NCBI RefSeq assembly: GCF_030412785.1
Contig: NZ_CP125295.1
Span: forward strand, 4,154,001 to 4,218,000
Direction of reading: 5' to 3'
Length of the DNA: 64,000 bases
From: Paraburkholderia sabiae
Lineage (GTDB): Bacteria > Pseudomonadota > Gammaproteobacteria > Burkholderiales > Burkholderiaceae
A program made the translations under genes and the position numbers. How positions within the stretch are numbered: position 1 is the stretch's first letter; the number at the start of each line of letters is the position of its first letter. A model generated the notes under the pieces. It saw only the letters and a program-made list of their open reading frames with translations, did no database searches and was not told where the DNA came from. This document shows, in pieces, positions 55,672 through 64,000 of the stretch.

Positions 55672-55708
55672 GCCAGCCGCAACCGGTGTCCGGTGTCCGG
55701 CGGCTGGC
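55672..55708. terminator. candidate bidirectional terminator
   Basis: GCCAGCCGC at 55672-55680 pairs with GCGGCTGGC at 55700-55708, 9 bp with a 19-nt loop holding a repeated CCGGTGT. It lies between the convergent cytochrome and glycosyltransferase genes, so may serve both strands. Confidence 0.5.
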
Positions 55709-55723
55709 CAGAGGGACCGGTGG

Positions 55724-56392
55724 TTAGGTGCTCTTTTCCTGGCCGATTGCGAATGCCGCGAGGGTGTCAGCAAAGCCGCCTCGCGCTTTCGATGCGATCC
55801 TCGCACTCGTGACAACCCGCGGGGCCGCGCTCCACGCGATGTTCGCGCCCGTTGCGACCAGCATGTCGACCAGGGCGACGTCTTCGCTGCAGACGCGAGG
55901 GGTAAAGCCACCTGCGCGGCAATAAGCGCGCGAAGAAACGCCAAGGTTCGCACCGTGTACATGCCGGTGCCCATCTGTATCGATGTACGACCGGTAAAAA
56001 GCTTCACGTGTTTGTGCGTCGTGCTCGGACCAGTCATCGACAGTCACCACGCCGCATACGGCGTCAGCCCGCAGCGCCAACTGTGTGACCAGCCAGTCTG
56101 GCGCGACGCGACTGTCGGCATCAGTAAAAGCAAGCCAACGTGCGCCCCTGTTGAGCGTCCACGATGCGCCCTTCGCCCGTGCAACACCAACGTTCCTTGC
56201 GTCGACCCCGACAGTGTTCACCCCCGCGGTCTCGGCGATTGCGCTGCTGCCGTCGCTGCAGCAGTCAAGCACAACAACTATCGCTACTTCCTCTCCATGC
56301 AAGAGAGGATGCGTCGCGGCGACCTGGGCGGCGCGCAGACAGGCAGGCAGTAGTACTTCTTCATTATGGGCTGGAATCACGATGCCGATCAT
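55724..56392 (-). CDS. family 2 glycosyltransferase (short form)
   Basis: A 222-residue GT-A domain with no membrane segment: MIGIVIPAHNEEVLLPACLR, VVLDCCSDGS, then LAFTDADSRV (the DxD motif) near 90, and HVHGANLGVSSRAYCRAGGF. Members of this size act on small acceptors or lipids. Convergent with the oxidase operon; divergent from dodecin. Substrates cannot be named. The start MIGIVIPAHNEE is usual for the family. Confidence 0.87.
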   Translation of the reverse strand: MIGIVIPAHNEEVLLPACLRAAQVAATHPLLHGEEVAIVVVLDCCSDGSSAIAETAGVNTVGVDARNVGVARAKGASWTLNRGARWLAFTDADSRVAPDWLVTQLALRADAVCGVVTVDDWSEHDAQTREAFYRSYIDTDGHRHVHGANLGVSSRAYCRAGGFTPRVCSEDVALVDMLVATGANIAWSAAPRVVTSARIASKARGGFADTLAAFAIGQEKST

Positions 56393-56624
56393 TCACTCCT
56401 CCGCATGATGAACTCGACATCCGGTCGTTCAGGCTTCACGGGACGTGGAGATAACGATACTCATGCAGCACGAGTCGTGCCGCCCGCTCGTTGCGTACAC
56501 AACTGCCGTGCGAGAACCGCGAGGTATGCAGCCGTCCTTGACGCGGACGCTTGCCCGGTTTAAAAAAATCAGGCATGAGGGATGCGCGACAAAGCATCGT
56601 CCACATGTCATCCGGAGTACGACC

Positions 56625-56846
56625 ATGGCAACAAGCACACCGTCGAGCATCTATAAGGTTACTGAGCTCATTGGCACGAGCCCGACTTCATGGGAGGAGG
56701 CGGCGAAAAATGCAGTCGAAACTGCCGCTAGTCCACTTCGCGACTTGCGGATCGCCGAAGTCTGCAAGCTCGACATAAAGTTCGACAACGGCAAAGTGGT
56801 CGAGTATCGAACCAAGGTTTCTCTGTCGTTGAAGTACGAGGCCTGA
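56625..56846 (+). CDS. dodecin family protein
   Basis: A 73-residue dodecin: SSIYKVTELIGTSPTSWEEA, then LRIAEVCKLDIKFDNGKVVE and YRTKVSLSLKYEA. Dodecins form dodecameric shells that bind flavins (riboflavin, FMN) and buffer flavin levels; the W in SWEEA is the stacking tryptophan. CCGGAG lies 7-8 bases before the ATG at 56625. Full length for the family. Confidence 0.92.
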   Translation: MATSTPSSIYKVTELIGTSPTSWEEAAKNAVETAASPLRDLRIAEVCKLDIKFDNGKVVEYRTKVSLSLKYEA

Positions 56847-56930
56847 GAGATACCGCACAGTCCAGTTTTTCTGGCAAAGCGCGTGGCTAGCTGGCGATAA
56901 CAGCGGTTATCACATGGCACCCCCGCCCAC

Positions 56931-58016
56931 CTACTCCCGTTGATCAAGCAGCGTGGCGAGCTTGCGAAGATTTGCCGAAACTTGCTCGAATGCAAAGAGC
57001 AGCGTCGACAATGCGTGAATCTCTGCCGACCGATGCGGGTGACCTGCGCCGTGTGCTGCATCGATGTGTTTTGCCAGGGCTGCACACGCGTCGCCTATCG
57101 GCTGCGTTGATCCCATGCCTTCGGGCAGAGCGGTGTCACCACGGAGATAAGCCGCAACTTGCTGCAAGTATCCGTCGGCTCGCTCGAGAATCGCATTGGT
57201 GGCCGGCGTGAGGGTTTCGCGTTCGGGCAACGCGTCGCGTTGGCTGCGCATTACACGATCAAGCAGGACCAGACCGTGCCAGAGAGTTTCCAGCGCATCC
57301 AGTACCGCGTAAAGGGTCGGTCCTTGCTTGAGATGCGGCCGCACGCGCGCATCGCCAGAGCTCAGTCGCGCGTCGATCAGGCGTCGAAGGAAGCGCGCAT
57401 GAATCGAATCGGTCGATTTCCCATCGACCGCCGACGACTGCAACGACAGGGTGCTCAGCAGATCGCGGCAATCATCGACCAGGTCGGCCATGAGGTCGAA
57501 CGCGCGCGACCGGGCGAACCGTGGCCACACGATGATGGACACGCCGATGCCGACGGCCGAACCTAGTCCGATCGCTATTGCGCGGGAGAGCGCACCCGTC
57601 AGACCTGTCGAAGGCTCCAGCGCGACCGCGGCGGCCACCACGATGCTGTAGTTCGTCGACGGATAAAAGATCGAGGCGAGGCTCGTAGCGAACGTGGCCA
57701 GACCCAATCTCGACAACGTGTCCCCGTCAGTCGGAAACAGGGCTAGCGTTGCGACACCGACCGCCGAGCCTCCGACGGCACCTACGATTTGCCCGACTCC
57801 GACGCGGAGCGTGCGGTCGACATTCGCCTGCAGGGCGAAAAGACTCGCGAAGACTGCCCATGTCACGTTCGTTGCGTCGATTGCTTGCATCAGAGAGTAA
57901 GCGATCGCGGCTGCGAAAAGCGACTGCAAACAGACGCGTAGTGCATCCGCGCGGCGAAGGCAAAGGTGCAGCCGCAGTTTTCGCTTCAGGTGGAATCGCC
58001 AGTGGCTGCGAGACAA
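56931..58016 (-). CDS. FUSC family / aromatic acid exporter-like membrane protein
   Basis: A 361-residue protein with an N-terminal membrane half (about six segments, QSLFAAAIAYSLM..., ALRVCLQ, GQIVGAVGGSAVGVATLAL) followed by a soluble helical C-terminal half. That is the layout of FUSC/ArAE-type efflux proteins. The frame starts with TTG at 58016 (read as MSRSHWRF); no better ATG or GTG precedes the first membrane helix, so a start slightly downstream cannot be excluded. Convergent with dodecin. Likely exports aromatic or fusaric acid-type compounds. Confidence 0.8.
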   Translation of the reverse strand: MSRSHWRFHLKRKLRLHLCLRRADALRVCLQSLFAAAIAYSLMQAIDATNVTWAVFASLFALQANVDRTLRVGVGQIVGAVGGSAVGVATLALFPTDGDTLSRLGLATFATSLASIFYPSTNYSIVVAAAVALEPSTGLTGALSRAIAIGLGSAVGIGVSIIVWPRFARSRAFDLMADLVDDCRDLLSTLSLQSSAVDGKSTDSIHARFLRRLIDARLSSGDARVRPHLKQGPTLYAVLDALETLWHGLVLLDRVMRSQRDALPERETLTPATNAILERADGYLQQVAAYLRGDTALPEGMGSTQPIGDACAALAKHIDAAHGAGHPHRSAEIHALSTLLFAFEQVSANLRKLATLLDQRE

Positions 58017-58292
58017 TGATGTGGTCTTCCTTTGCCTGTTGCCTGGTGGCGGATATCGTAAAGATTCAAACGGGTAGCGCCGGTTTTTGCAGATCGGGTT
58101 AGTCGATCGCGCCGATCTGAATCAGGCTAAGACATGAACAGTTGCCAGATAACGGAGTGCGTAGATATCGAACAGCGGAGCAAGCACAGTGCCCCGGCGG
58201 CAGCAGGTAGACGACGCGACTGCGACGCGTCAAATTCGGATCCGGTACGTCAAATGCTGGCACCTACCGACCGCGTGACCGGAATCCTGTTT

Positions 58293-58541
58293 ATGAGCAC
58301 GAGTGACAAGCGCATTGCTCTCGAGAAGGTGGTTTCGCTTGAGGCCAGACTCCGCTCGGGCCTACAGAGCACGAAATCGCCCGTTCGGCCTTTATCTCGC
58401 GCGGACTGCGCCGACGCACGCAGTGCCGTCGACGCAGCGCGATACGCTTTGCCGACGATCATCTATTCGACCCTGCTTCAGCGGATCGATCAGGTCGAGC
58501 GCTCGTTGACAAGCGAACGTGACGACGCGAGGACTCGTTAA
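58293..58541 (+). CDS. small hypothetical protein
   Basis: An 82-residue protein from MSTSDKRIALEKVVSLEARL to SERDDARTR, helical and polar with a coiled-coil feel (LLQRIDQVERSLTSE). The frame is open back to 58134; I chose 58293 because the upstream part looks non-coding (RSKHSAPAAAGRRRDCDA) and a GGAATCC site is near. Unrecognised; no operon partner. Confidence 0.45.
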   Translation: MSTSDKRIALEKVVSLEARLRSGLQSTKSPVRPLSRADCADARSAVDAARYALPTIIYSTLLQRIDQVERSLTSERDDARTR

Positions 58542-58874
58542 GGTCGCGACGTGAAGCGGGATGGCGTGTGCCGGGTTAAGGGTTGCAGTTCCCCGGCCGC
58601 TCGCGATATACCGTACCGCTCGACGCCGATGGCGTGGCGGCCGCCAGACAACGATCGATGCGCTGCTATGGTCGTGGATCAGCATGCTGCAAGAGATGAG
58701 CATCTACAAGGCCGGCTATTTGCAGCACGGCCAACGTTTCGCAACCGCAAGATAGTAATGGCGACCGCTCGCGCTCGACCGACGGGCGGCACACCGCTTG
58801 CGGATTTCATTCGCCGCGCTGGGTCACGCAGGATGCAGCGTGTGGCGCTTATCTCACTTGCCTCGGGAGTTATC

Positions 58875-59579
58875 ATGAAACTGCTTGCCACTCGGGACGG
58901 CCTTCCGCGGCTGTCGTGGGGCCCTATCGTCGCGGGCGTGATTCTATCGATGATCGTTTATCTGATCATGAGCGTACTCGGCGCGGCCGTTGGCGCGTCG
59001 TTGCTTGCACCGATGACCAAACCCAATCCGCTTGAAGGGTTCGGCTTCGGATCCGGTGTCTGGATGATCGTCACGACCGTGCTTGCCGTCTTCGTCGGTT
59101 CGTATTTCGCCGGCCGTTGTGCGCCCGTGCTTGGATGGCTTCATGGTCTGCTGTCTTGGGCCGTGATGACGCTATTCGTTGTCTATGGCATGACGTCGCT
59201 CCTCACGGGCGCAGTAAGCACGGCCGGCAGCGTCGCCGCCACGTCCGCCCAGGTTGGCGCGACAGCGACCAACCAGACGGGCTCGGCGAACTCCGTCGTC
59301 GACACCGCGAAACAGCAGATGCAGGCGGCCGTCGCGTCCGCGACAGCCATTGCGTCCAGTCCCGAGGCCCAGCAACAGGCCCGTCAGACGGCCGATACGG
59401 CAGCCCGGGGCGTCGCACGCGCGAGTTGGTATTCGTTCGCGGCATTGATTGTCGGCGCTATCATCGCGATCGTTTCGGGAGGAGCGGGATTTCGTCATCA
59501 GCCGCCGTTCGAGGAGAGCGGGGGTTCCGCCACGCGACATGAAGTTGCGCGTGCGCGTGGCCGTTACGCACAGTCCTGA
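58875..59579 (+). CDS. hypothetical membrane protein
   Basis: A 234-residue protein with two membrane helices in the first half (GPIVAGVILSMIVYLIMSVL, then GSGVWMIVTTVLAVFVGSYF and LLSWAVMTLFVVYGM) and a third at the end (YSFAALIVGAIIAIVSGGAG). Between lies an Ala/Gln/Thr-rich helical region (AKQQMQAAVASATAIASSPE) that probably forms a coiled coil. GGGAG lies 5 bases before the ATG at 58875; the frame is open back to 58551. This resembles Burkholderia hypothetical proteins of the PhnA-like membrane type, function unknown. Confidence 0.72.
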   Translation: MKLLATRDGLPRLSWGPIVAGVILSMIVYLIMSVLGAAVGASLLAPMTKPNPLEGFGFGSGVWMIVTTVLAVFVGSYFAGRCAPVLGWLHGLLSWAVMTLFVVYGMTSLLTGAVSTAGSVAATSAQVGATATNQTGSANSVVDTAKQQMQAAVASATAIASSPEAQQQARQTADTAARGVARASWYSFAALIVGAIIAIVSGGAGFRHQPPFEESGGSATRHEVARARGRYAQS

Positions 59580-59980
59580 TTTGCACGGCAAGTCTCGCGC
59601 GCTCGACGACCAGCCGTGCGGCGCGCGAGCGACGAACTTCGTCTCGGCCGCGTCTGCGAGCGCGTTTTCAGAATAGGGAGAGTCCGCGTGCCGTCGCTTC
59701 GATGGCGACGGGTGCATCCAGCGCGAAGACGGGGAATTGCCAGTTTCCCTTCGGTTCTTCGAATCCCGCAGACTGATCGCTCTGATCGCTCTGATCGCTC
59801 GAGCGCGGCAGGGGGCGCAAGCTCTTTTTTCAAAAATAGTCTGGATGATCAGCAGCTGAGGTCCTGAAGCACGCAGGTTTGTCACGCAACTGCATCAACC
59901 GGCCACGCGAGCGGTGGCAGCACGGTCAGCCGCAGTTGAATGAAGGTCGACAGAAACTTACCCACACGCTGAGTTCGCAG
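59580..59980. other. 401-base convergent gap with a short tandem repeat
   Basis: Separates the membrane protein and the convergent hybrid kinase. Contains CTGATCGCT three times in tandem at 59773-59799. No gene supported; open frames are short and Arg-rich. Confidence 0.4.
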
Positions 59981-62335
59981 TCATGCCATGTCGACCGCGA
60001 AGCCCTCCAGCACAGCACCGAGTTCCTCGATTGAAAACGGCTTGCGCAGTGCAGCCCATCGGAAAGGCATCGCGGGCAAGTCGGGCATCTCGTAGCCAGA
60101 TGAGAAAAGCACGCGTATCCGGGGCCGCGCAACGACGGCCCGCTTCGCGAGTTCGACGCCACCCAGGCCGGGCATGTTAAGGTCGCTCATCAGCACGTCG
60201 AATGTCTCTTCGCTCAACCGTTGCAGCGCCTCATGTGCACATGTCGTCGATTTGTGCGCGTAACCGAGGGCGCCGATCTGTTCGCTTATTGCCTCTGCAA
60301 GATTCTCATCGTCATCGACGATGAGAATGCGAAGAGGCGTCGCAGAAGCGGGCCGCAGGGCGTCGGATTGATCCCCGGAAGGTTGGTCGGAGATATCGAG
60401 CATTTGCCGGACCTTACGGGCGAGCTGGGCGCGGCTATAGGGTTTGCTGAGCAGTTCGACACCAGGGTCGAGCCGGCCGCCGTGCACGATTGCATTATGA
60501 GTGTAGCCCGATGTGAACAGCACCTTCATGCGGGGCAGCAGCAAGGTCGCCTGCGCCGCCATCTCGGTGCTCCGTACCGGCCCGGGCATCACCACGTCGG
60601 AAAACAGTAAATCTACGTCTACGCCGCTGCGCAACACGGTCAAGGCTTGCTGTGCATTGTCCGCCTTGAGTACTCGGTATCCGAGGCCTGTGAGCGTGTC
60701 GATGGCGGTCGACTGTACTTTCTGATCGTCCTCGACGACGAGGATGGTCTCGGTTCCGCCCTTTACGGGCGCATGCGTCCGTGGCGGCGGTTCAACTGCG
60801 GGCTGAGTAGAGCGGGGAAGGTAAATCCTGACGATCGTGCCGTGGTCGGTTTCGCTATAAATTCTGATATGACCGCCGCTTTGCTTGACGAACCCATAGG
60901 CCATGCTCAGTCCCAAGCCGGTGCCTTGGCCCTCCGGTTTCGTGGTGAAGAACGGGTCAAACGCGCGCTCCAGCACATCCTGCGGCATTCCTGTTCCGGT
61001 GTCGGTGATGGCGAGCATCACGTATTGTCCCGGAAGCACATCAGGGACTGTCGCAACGTATTCGTCGTCCAGACTCGCGTTGGAAAGCTCCATGGTCATC
61101 TTGCCCCCTTGCGGCATCGCGTCGCGCGCATTGATGGCCAGATTAAGAATGACGTTCTCTAACTGGTGGATATCGACGAGCGTATTCCACAGTCCGCCCG
61201 CGACCACCGTTTCGACACGAATCGTCTCGCCCAGCGCGCGGCGGAGCAAATCGTCCATGCCACGCAGCGCGGCTGCGAGATTGATCGCAACGGGTTGCAG
61301 AGGTTGCTGACGGCCGAACGCCAGCAGATGCGAGGCGAGCTTCGAGCCGCGGTCCACGGCGTCGATGGCCTTGAAAATCCGGTCGCGCGACCAGGCGTCG
61401 CGGTGATGCCGGCTGTCGAGCAACTCAAGGTTGCCGCGCAATATCTGCAGAACGTTGTTGAAGTCGTGAGCGACGCCGCCTGTCAGCTTGCCCACGGCTT
61501 CCATCTTCTGCGCCTGAAACAGGGCCTTGCGGGTTTCCTCCAGCATCCGGTTGGCTTCCATACGCTCGGTGATATCGCGCGTGATCTTGGCGAAGCCGAT
61601 CAGTTCGCCTGTGTCGTCCCGGATCGCGTCGATCACCACGTGCGCCCAGAATCGCTTGCCGTCCTTGCGGACCCGCCAGCCTTCAGCTTCGAATCGTCCC
61701 TCCCTGGCGGCTATCGAAAGCCCGCGCTGCGGCAGTCCGGCTTCAACGTCGTCCGGCGTATAGAAACGCGAAAAATGCGAACCGATGATTTCGTCCGCGT
61801 CGTAGCCCTTGATGCGTCGGGCGCCCGCGTTCCAGTTCGTAATGACGCCTTCGGGCGACAGCATGAAAATCGCGTAGTCCGTCACACCATTTACGAGCGT
61901 ACGGAAGCGCCGTTCGCTCTCGACCACGGCTTCATGCGCTCTACGCTTGTCTGTCATATCGCGGACGATCTTGCCGAATCCCAGCACACGGCGATCGTCG
62001 CCCTCGAGCAGTGTGATCACTACATTGGCCCAGAAACGCGAGCCGTCCTTGCGCAGCCGCCATCCTTCCGACTCGGTATGGCCTGCGCGTCGCGCGATAT
62101 CGAGCGACACCGCGGCACGGCCGGTTTCGCGGTCTTCGGGTGTATGAAAAATATCGAATGGCTGACCAATGACTTCCTCGGCCGAATAGCCGTGAATCCG
62201 TTCGCCACCCCGATTCCACGTCATGATCGTGCCGTCGGCGGAAAGGCCGATTACTGCGTAGTCTTCCACGGTACTAGTCCAGTGTCGGCACCAGTCTTCG
62301 GGAAATGACGTGTTCTGGTTGTCGTTACCTTGCAT
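59981..62335 (-). CDS. PAS-PAS hybrid sensor histidine kinase with two receiver domains, second copy
   Basis: A 784-residue sensor with the same domain order as that at 21267-23654: PAS (about 20-125, GWRLRKDGSRFWA at 91-103), PAS (about 145-255, GWRVRKDGKRFWA), HisKA with His290 in GGVAHDFNNVL, HATPase_c (NLAINARDAMP, GTGMPQDVLERAFDPFF), receiver 1 (LLFSDVVMPG) and receiver 2 (VLMSDLNMPG). Many segments are identical between the two, so they arose by duplication. The ATG at 62335 follows a GGGGC site. No partner regulator nearby; divergent from an SDR gene. Confidence 0.92.
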   Translation of the reverse strand: MQGNDNQNTSFPEDWCRHWTSTVEDYAVIGLSADGTIMTWNRGGERIHGYSAEEVIGQPFDIFHTPEDRETGRAAVSLDIARRAGHTESEGWRLRKDGSRFWANVVITLLEGDDRRVLGFGKIVRDMTDKRRAHEAVVESERRFRTLVNGVTDYAIFMLSPEGVITNWNAGARRIKGYDADEIIGSHFSRFYTPDDVEAGLPQRGLSIAAREGRFEAEGWRVRKDGKRFWAHVVIDAIRDDTGELIGFAKITRDITERMEANRMLEETRKALFQAQKMEAVGKLTGGVAHDFNNVLQILRGNLELLDSRHHRDAWSRDRIFKAIDAVDRGSKLASHLLAFGRQQPLQPVAINLAAALRGMDDLLRRALGETIRVETVVAGGLWNTLVDIHQLENVILNLAINARDAMPQGGKMTMELSNASLDDEYVATVPDVLPGQYVMLAITDTGTGMPQDVLERAFDPFFTTKPEGQGTGLGLSMAYGFVKQSGGHIRIYSETDHGTIVRIYLPRSTQPAVEPPPRTHAPVKGGTETILVVEDDQKVQSTAIDTLTGLGYRVLKADNAQQALTVLRSGVDVDLLFSDVVMPGPVRSTEMAAQATLLLPRMKVLFTSGYTHNAIVHGGRLDPGVELLSKPYSRAQLARKVRQMLDISDQPSGDQSDALRPASATPLRILIVDDDENLAEAISEQIGALGYAHKSTTCAHEALQRLSEETFDVLMSDLNMPGLGGVELAKRAVVARPRIRVLFSSGYEMPDLPAMPFRWAALRKPFSIEELGAVLEGFAVDMA

Positions 62336-62649
62336 CGATTGCCCCTATCACGATCCGCGCTTTCGGCTACCTCTATGCGCGCGAGGCAGCAATCTTCGCG
62401 CCTGATCAGGCATGCCTTCCGATGGTTCGCGGTTCGGACGTCGACACGTTGCCCGTCAGCGCACCGACGCAAGAGATCCTGAAACCGGTGCTGCGCCAGC
62501 ACGACGACCGTGCAGCAACCGGTGGCGCCGGGCGGATGCCTGGCGAGTTCGTACGTCCTGCACCCATTGCGAAGCACTACGGTGCTGCGCATCGGGAAGG
62601 GTTATTGCTCGACACAGGTTTCATAAGGATCCCACTACAGGAGAAAACC
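62336..62649. other. 314-base divergent region between hybrid kinase and SDR
   Basis: No gene supported. The SDR frame is open through this region without a good start. Must contain the kinase promoter and the SDR promoter; no clear operator seen. Confidence 0.35.
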
Positions 62650-63516
62650 ATGACCGACGTCAGGCATCCCGAACTGCCTTTTACCGATCAACAGCAGGAC
62701 GACGTTCCGGGTCACACAGGCCCGATGCATCCGCAGCCCGACCATGGAGAGGAGAGCTATGTCGGCAGCGGCAAGCTGGAGGGAAAGGCCGTTATCGTCA
62801 CGGGAGGCGACAGCGGTATTGGGCGTGCAGTCGCCATCGCGTTCGCGCGTGAAGGTGCAGACCTGTTGATCTCCTACCTCGACGAAGATGAAGATGCCGA
62901 AGCAACGAAGCGCTGGATCGAGAAGGCGGGTCGGCGCGCCGTCCTGCTTCGCGGCGACATCACGAACGCCGCGCATTGCGACGAGATCGTGGCACGTGCA
63001 GTCAAGGAGTTCGGCAAGCTCGACGTGCTGGTGAACAACGCGGCCTATCAGATGACCTACGATTCGATCGACGACATCAGCGACGACGAGTGGAATCGCA
63101 CGTTCGATACCAACATCGGCGCAATGTTCAGGATCACGCGCGCCGCCGTCAGGCACATGAAGCAGGGTAGCGCGATCATCAACACCACGTCGATCAACGC
63201 CGACAAGCCGAATCCGGGGTTATTGGCGTACGCGACAACTAAAGGCGCAATCCAGAATTTCACGGCCGGGCTGGCGCAACTGCTTGCCGAACAGGGGGTA
63301 CGCGTGAATTGCGTCGCACCCGGACCCATCTGGACGCCGCTGATTCCGTCGACGATGCCGAAGGACAAGGTGGAGAACTTTGGCAAGCAGGTGCCGATGA
63401 AACGCCCTGGCCAACCGGCGGAAGTGGCGCCCGCGTATGTCCTGCTCGCTTCCGATGCAGCCAGCTACATCTCGGGCGCAACGATTGCCGTGACAGGCGG
63501 TGCGCCGATTCTGTAG
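62650..63516 (+). CDS. short-chain dehydrogenase/reductase (YghA-like, N-terminally extended)
   Basis: A 288-residue classical SDR with about 42 extra N-terminal residues (MTDVRHPELPFTDQQQDDVP...), as in the YghA / general stress 39 group. Nucleotide loop TGGDSGIG at 51-58, LVNNAAYQ near 127, catalytic Tyr194 and Lys198 in YATTK. Likely NADP-linked carbonyl reductase. AGGAG lies 6 bases before the ATG at 62650. The next gene is another SDR on the same strand. Confidence 0.9.
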   Translation: MTDVRHPELPFTDQQQDDVPGHTGPMHPQPDHGEESYVGSGKLEGKAVIVTGGDSGIGRAVAIAFAREGADLLISYLDEDEDAEATKRWIEKAGRRAVLLRGDITNAAHCDEIVARAVKEFGKLDVLVNNAAYQMTYDSIDDISDDEWNRTFDTNIGAMFRITRAAVRHMKQGSAIINTTSINADKPNPGLLAYATTKGAIQNFTAGLAQLLAEQGVRVNCVAPGPIWTPLIPSTMPKDKVENFGKQVPMKRPGQPAEVAPAYVLLASDAASYISGATIAVTGGAPIL

Positions 63517-63796
63517 CGCGGCCGCTAACCATGCCTTATGTGGCGGGCGTACTCGTTTGCGTCACGTGATTCGAAGTGCTGCCCTATGTGGAGGCTTATG
63601 GCGTTGCCTGCGCGCTCGTTATGCCGCGCAGGCCCGGATGGATGTGAGCAGCTTTAAAGGACGCTCCGTTCTCGTCGCTCCGGGTATGTCGGATGCACGA
63701 GTTCCGCCGAAGGCGCGCGCGATAGATGCGCTGCCTTCACGTGCGCTGCACGTTTGCGACGTCTGCAGCGCTGGCGCTTTCCCATTGGAGCAAAAG

Positions 63797-64000
63797 ATGA
63801 AACTTCAGGGCAAGATCGCACTCGTCACCGGCAGCGACTCGGGTATCGGCAAGGCGATCGCGACGCTGTTTGCGCAGGAAGGTGCGGATGTCGCCGTTAT
63901 TTACCATACCGACGAGAACGGCGCGAAGGATACCGCCACCAGGGTGGAAGAGGTGGGTCGGCGTGCGCTCATCCTGAGGGGCGACGTCGGCGACTCCGCG
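63797..64000 (+). CDS. short-chain dehydrogenase/reductase, cut by window end
   Basis: The first 68 residues of another SDR: MKLQGKIALVTGSDSGIGKA contains the TGSDSGIG nucleotide loop at 11-18, and VAVIYHTDENGAKDT follows. No N-terminal extension, unlike the SDR 280 bases upstream. TTGGAG lies 5-8 bases before the ATG. The two may be cotranscribed. The active site lies beyond the window, so a glucose dehydrogenase-like or 3-oxoacyl reductase role cannot be separated. Confidence 0.88.
   Translation, partial: MKLQGKIALVTGSDSGIGKAIATLFAQEGADVAVIYHTDENGAKDTATRVEEVGRRALILRGDVGDSA

Noticed and set aside
61166..62308. Long plus-strand open frame of 380 codons
   Set aside because: Antisense to the second hybrid kinase; no domain and composition of a shadow frame.
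1..64000. tRNA, rRNA or riboswitch genes
   Set aside because: No CCA-flanked cloverleaf, rRNA-like segment or recognisable riboswitch core seen by eye; a covariance-model scan would be needed to be sure.

Overview
The window is about 62% GC by eye. Its gene content (acyl-CoA/PHA metabolism, ETF and ETF-QO, phasins, PAS hybrid kinases, a caa3-type oxidase, many small Burkholderia-type hypothetical proteins) points to a member of the Burkholderiaceae, most likely Paraburkholderia or Caballeronia. The accessory character suggests a secondary chromosome or megaplasmid. That placement is inferred from remembered protein families, not from a search.

Region 1 (1-17.9 kb) is a carbon and redox catabolic block. 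A minus-strand run of six genes reads from BKACE (beta-keto acid cleavage enzyme) through an MFS transporter, acetoacetyl-CoA synthetase, a zinc-independent quinone oxidoreductase and a TauD-like dioxygenase to an acyl-CoA ligase cut by the window edge. A divergent AraC-type regulator sits upstream, with two direct repeats spaced 21 bp between them. On the plus strand follow EtfB-EtfA, a PhaJ-like hydratase, a PHA synthase gene broken by one extra G, a second AraC regulator, ETF-ubiquinone oxidoreductase and a thiolase. Together these can turn a beta-keto acid into acetoacetate, acetoacetyl-CoA and acetyl-CoA, or into PHA, and deliver ETF electrons to ubiquinone.

Region 2 (18-45 kb) is a gene-sparse accessory stretch. 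It holds small hypothetical proteins (two of them families present twice), two phasin-like proteins, a PAS hybrid kinase, a GFA protein, a complete IS21-family element with its target duplication, an MFS/CGNR divergent pair, two glycosyltransferases, a GlxA-like regulator, a wrecked GGDEF/EAL gene with a rearranged second copy of part of it, a DUF2795 pseudogene, a hemerythrin and a YdeP/FdhF-type molybdoenzyme.

Region 3 (45-64 kb) is denser. It has DUF3597, NMN amidohydrolase plus NAD synthetase, a cation/proton antiporter, a five-gene oxidase operon joined by four-base start/stop overlaps (CoxII with haem c, CoxI-III fusion, a small membrane protein, CtaG, triheme cytochrome c), a glycosyltransferase, dodecin, an FUSC transporter, a second PAS hybrid kinase of the same architecture, and two short-chain dehydrogenases, the last cut by the window end. 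The fused oxidase keeps every haem and copper ligand but lacks the conserved D-channel Asp/Asn and the K-channel Lys, which I consider the most striking point in the window.
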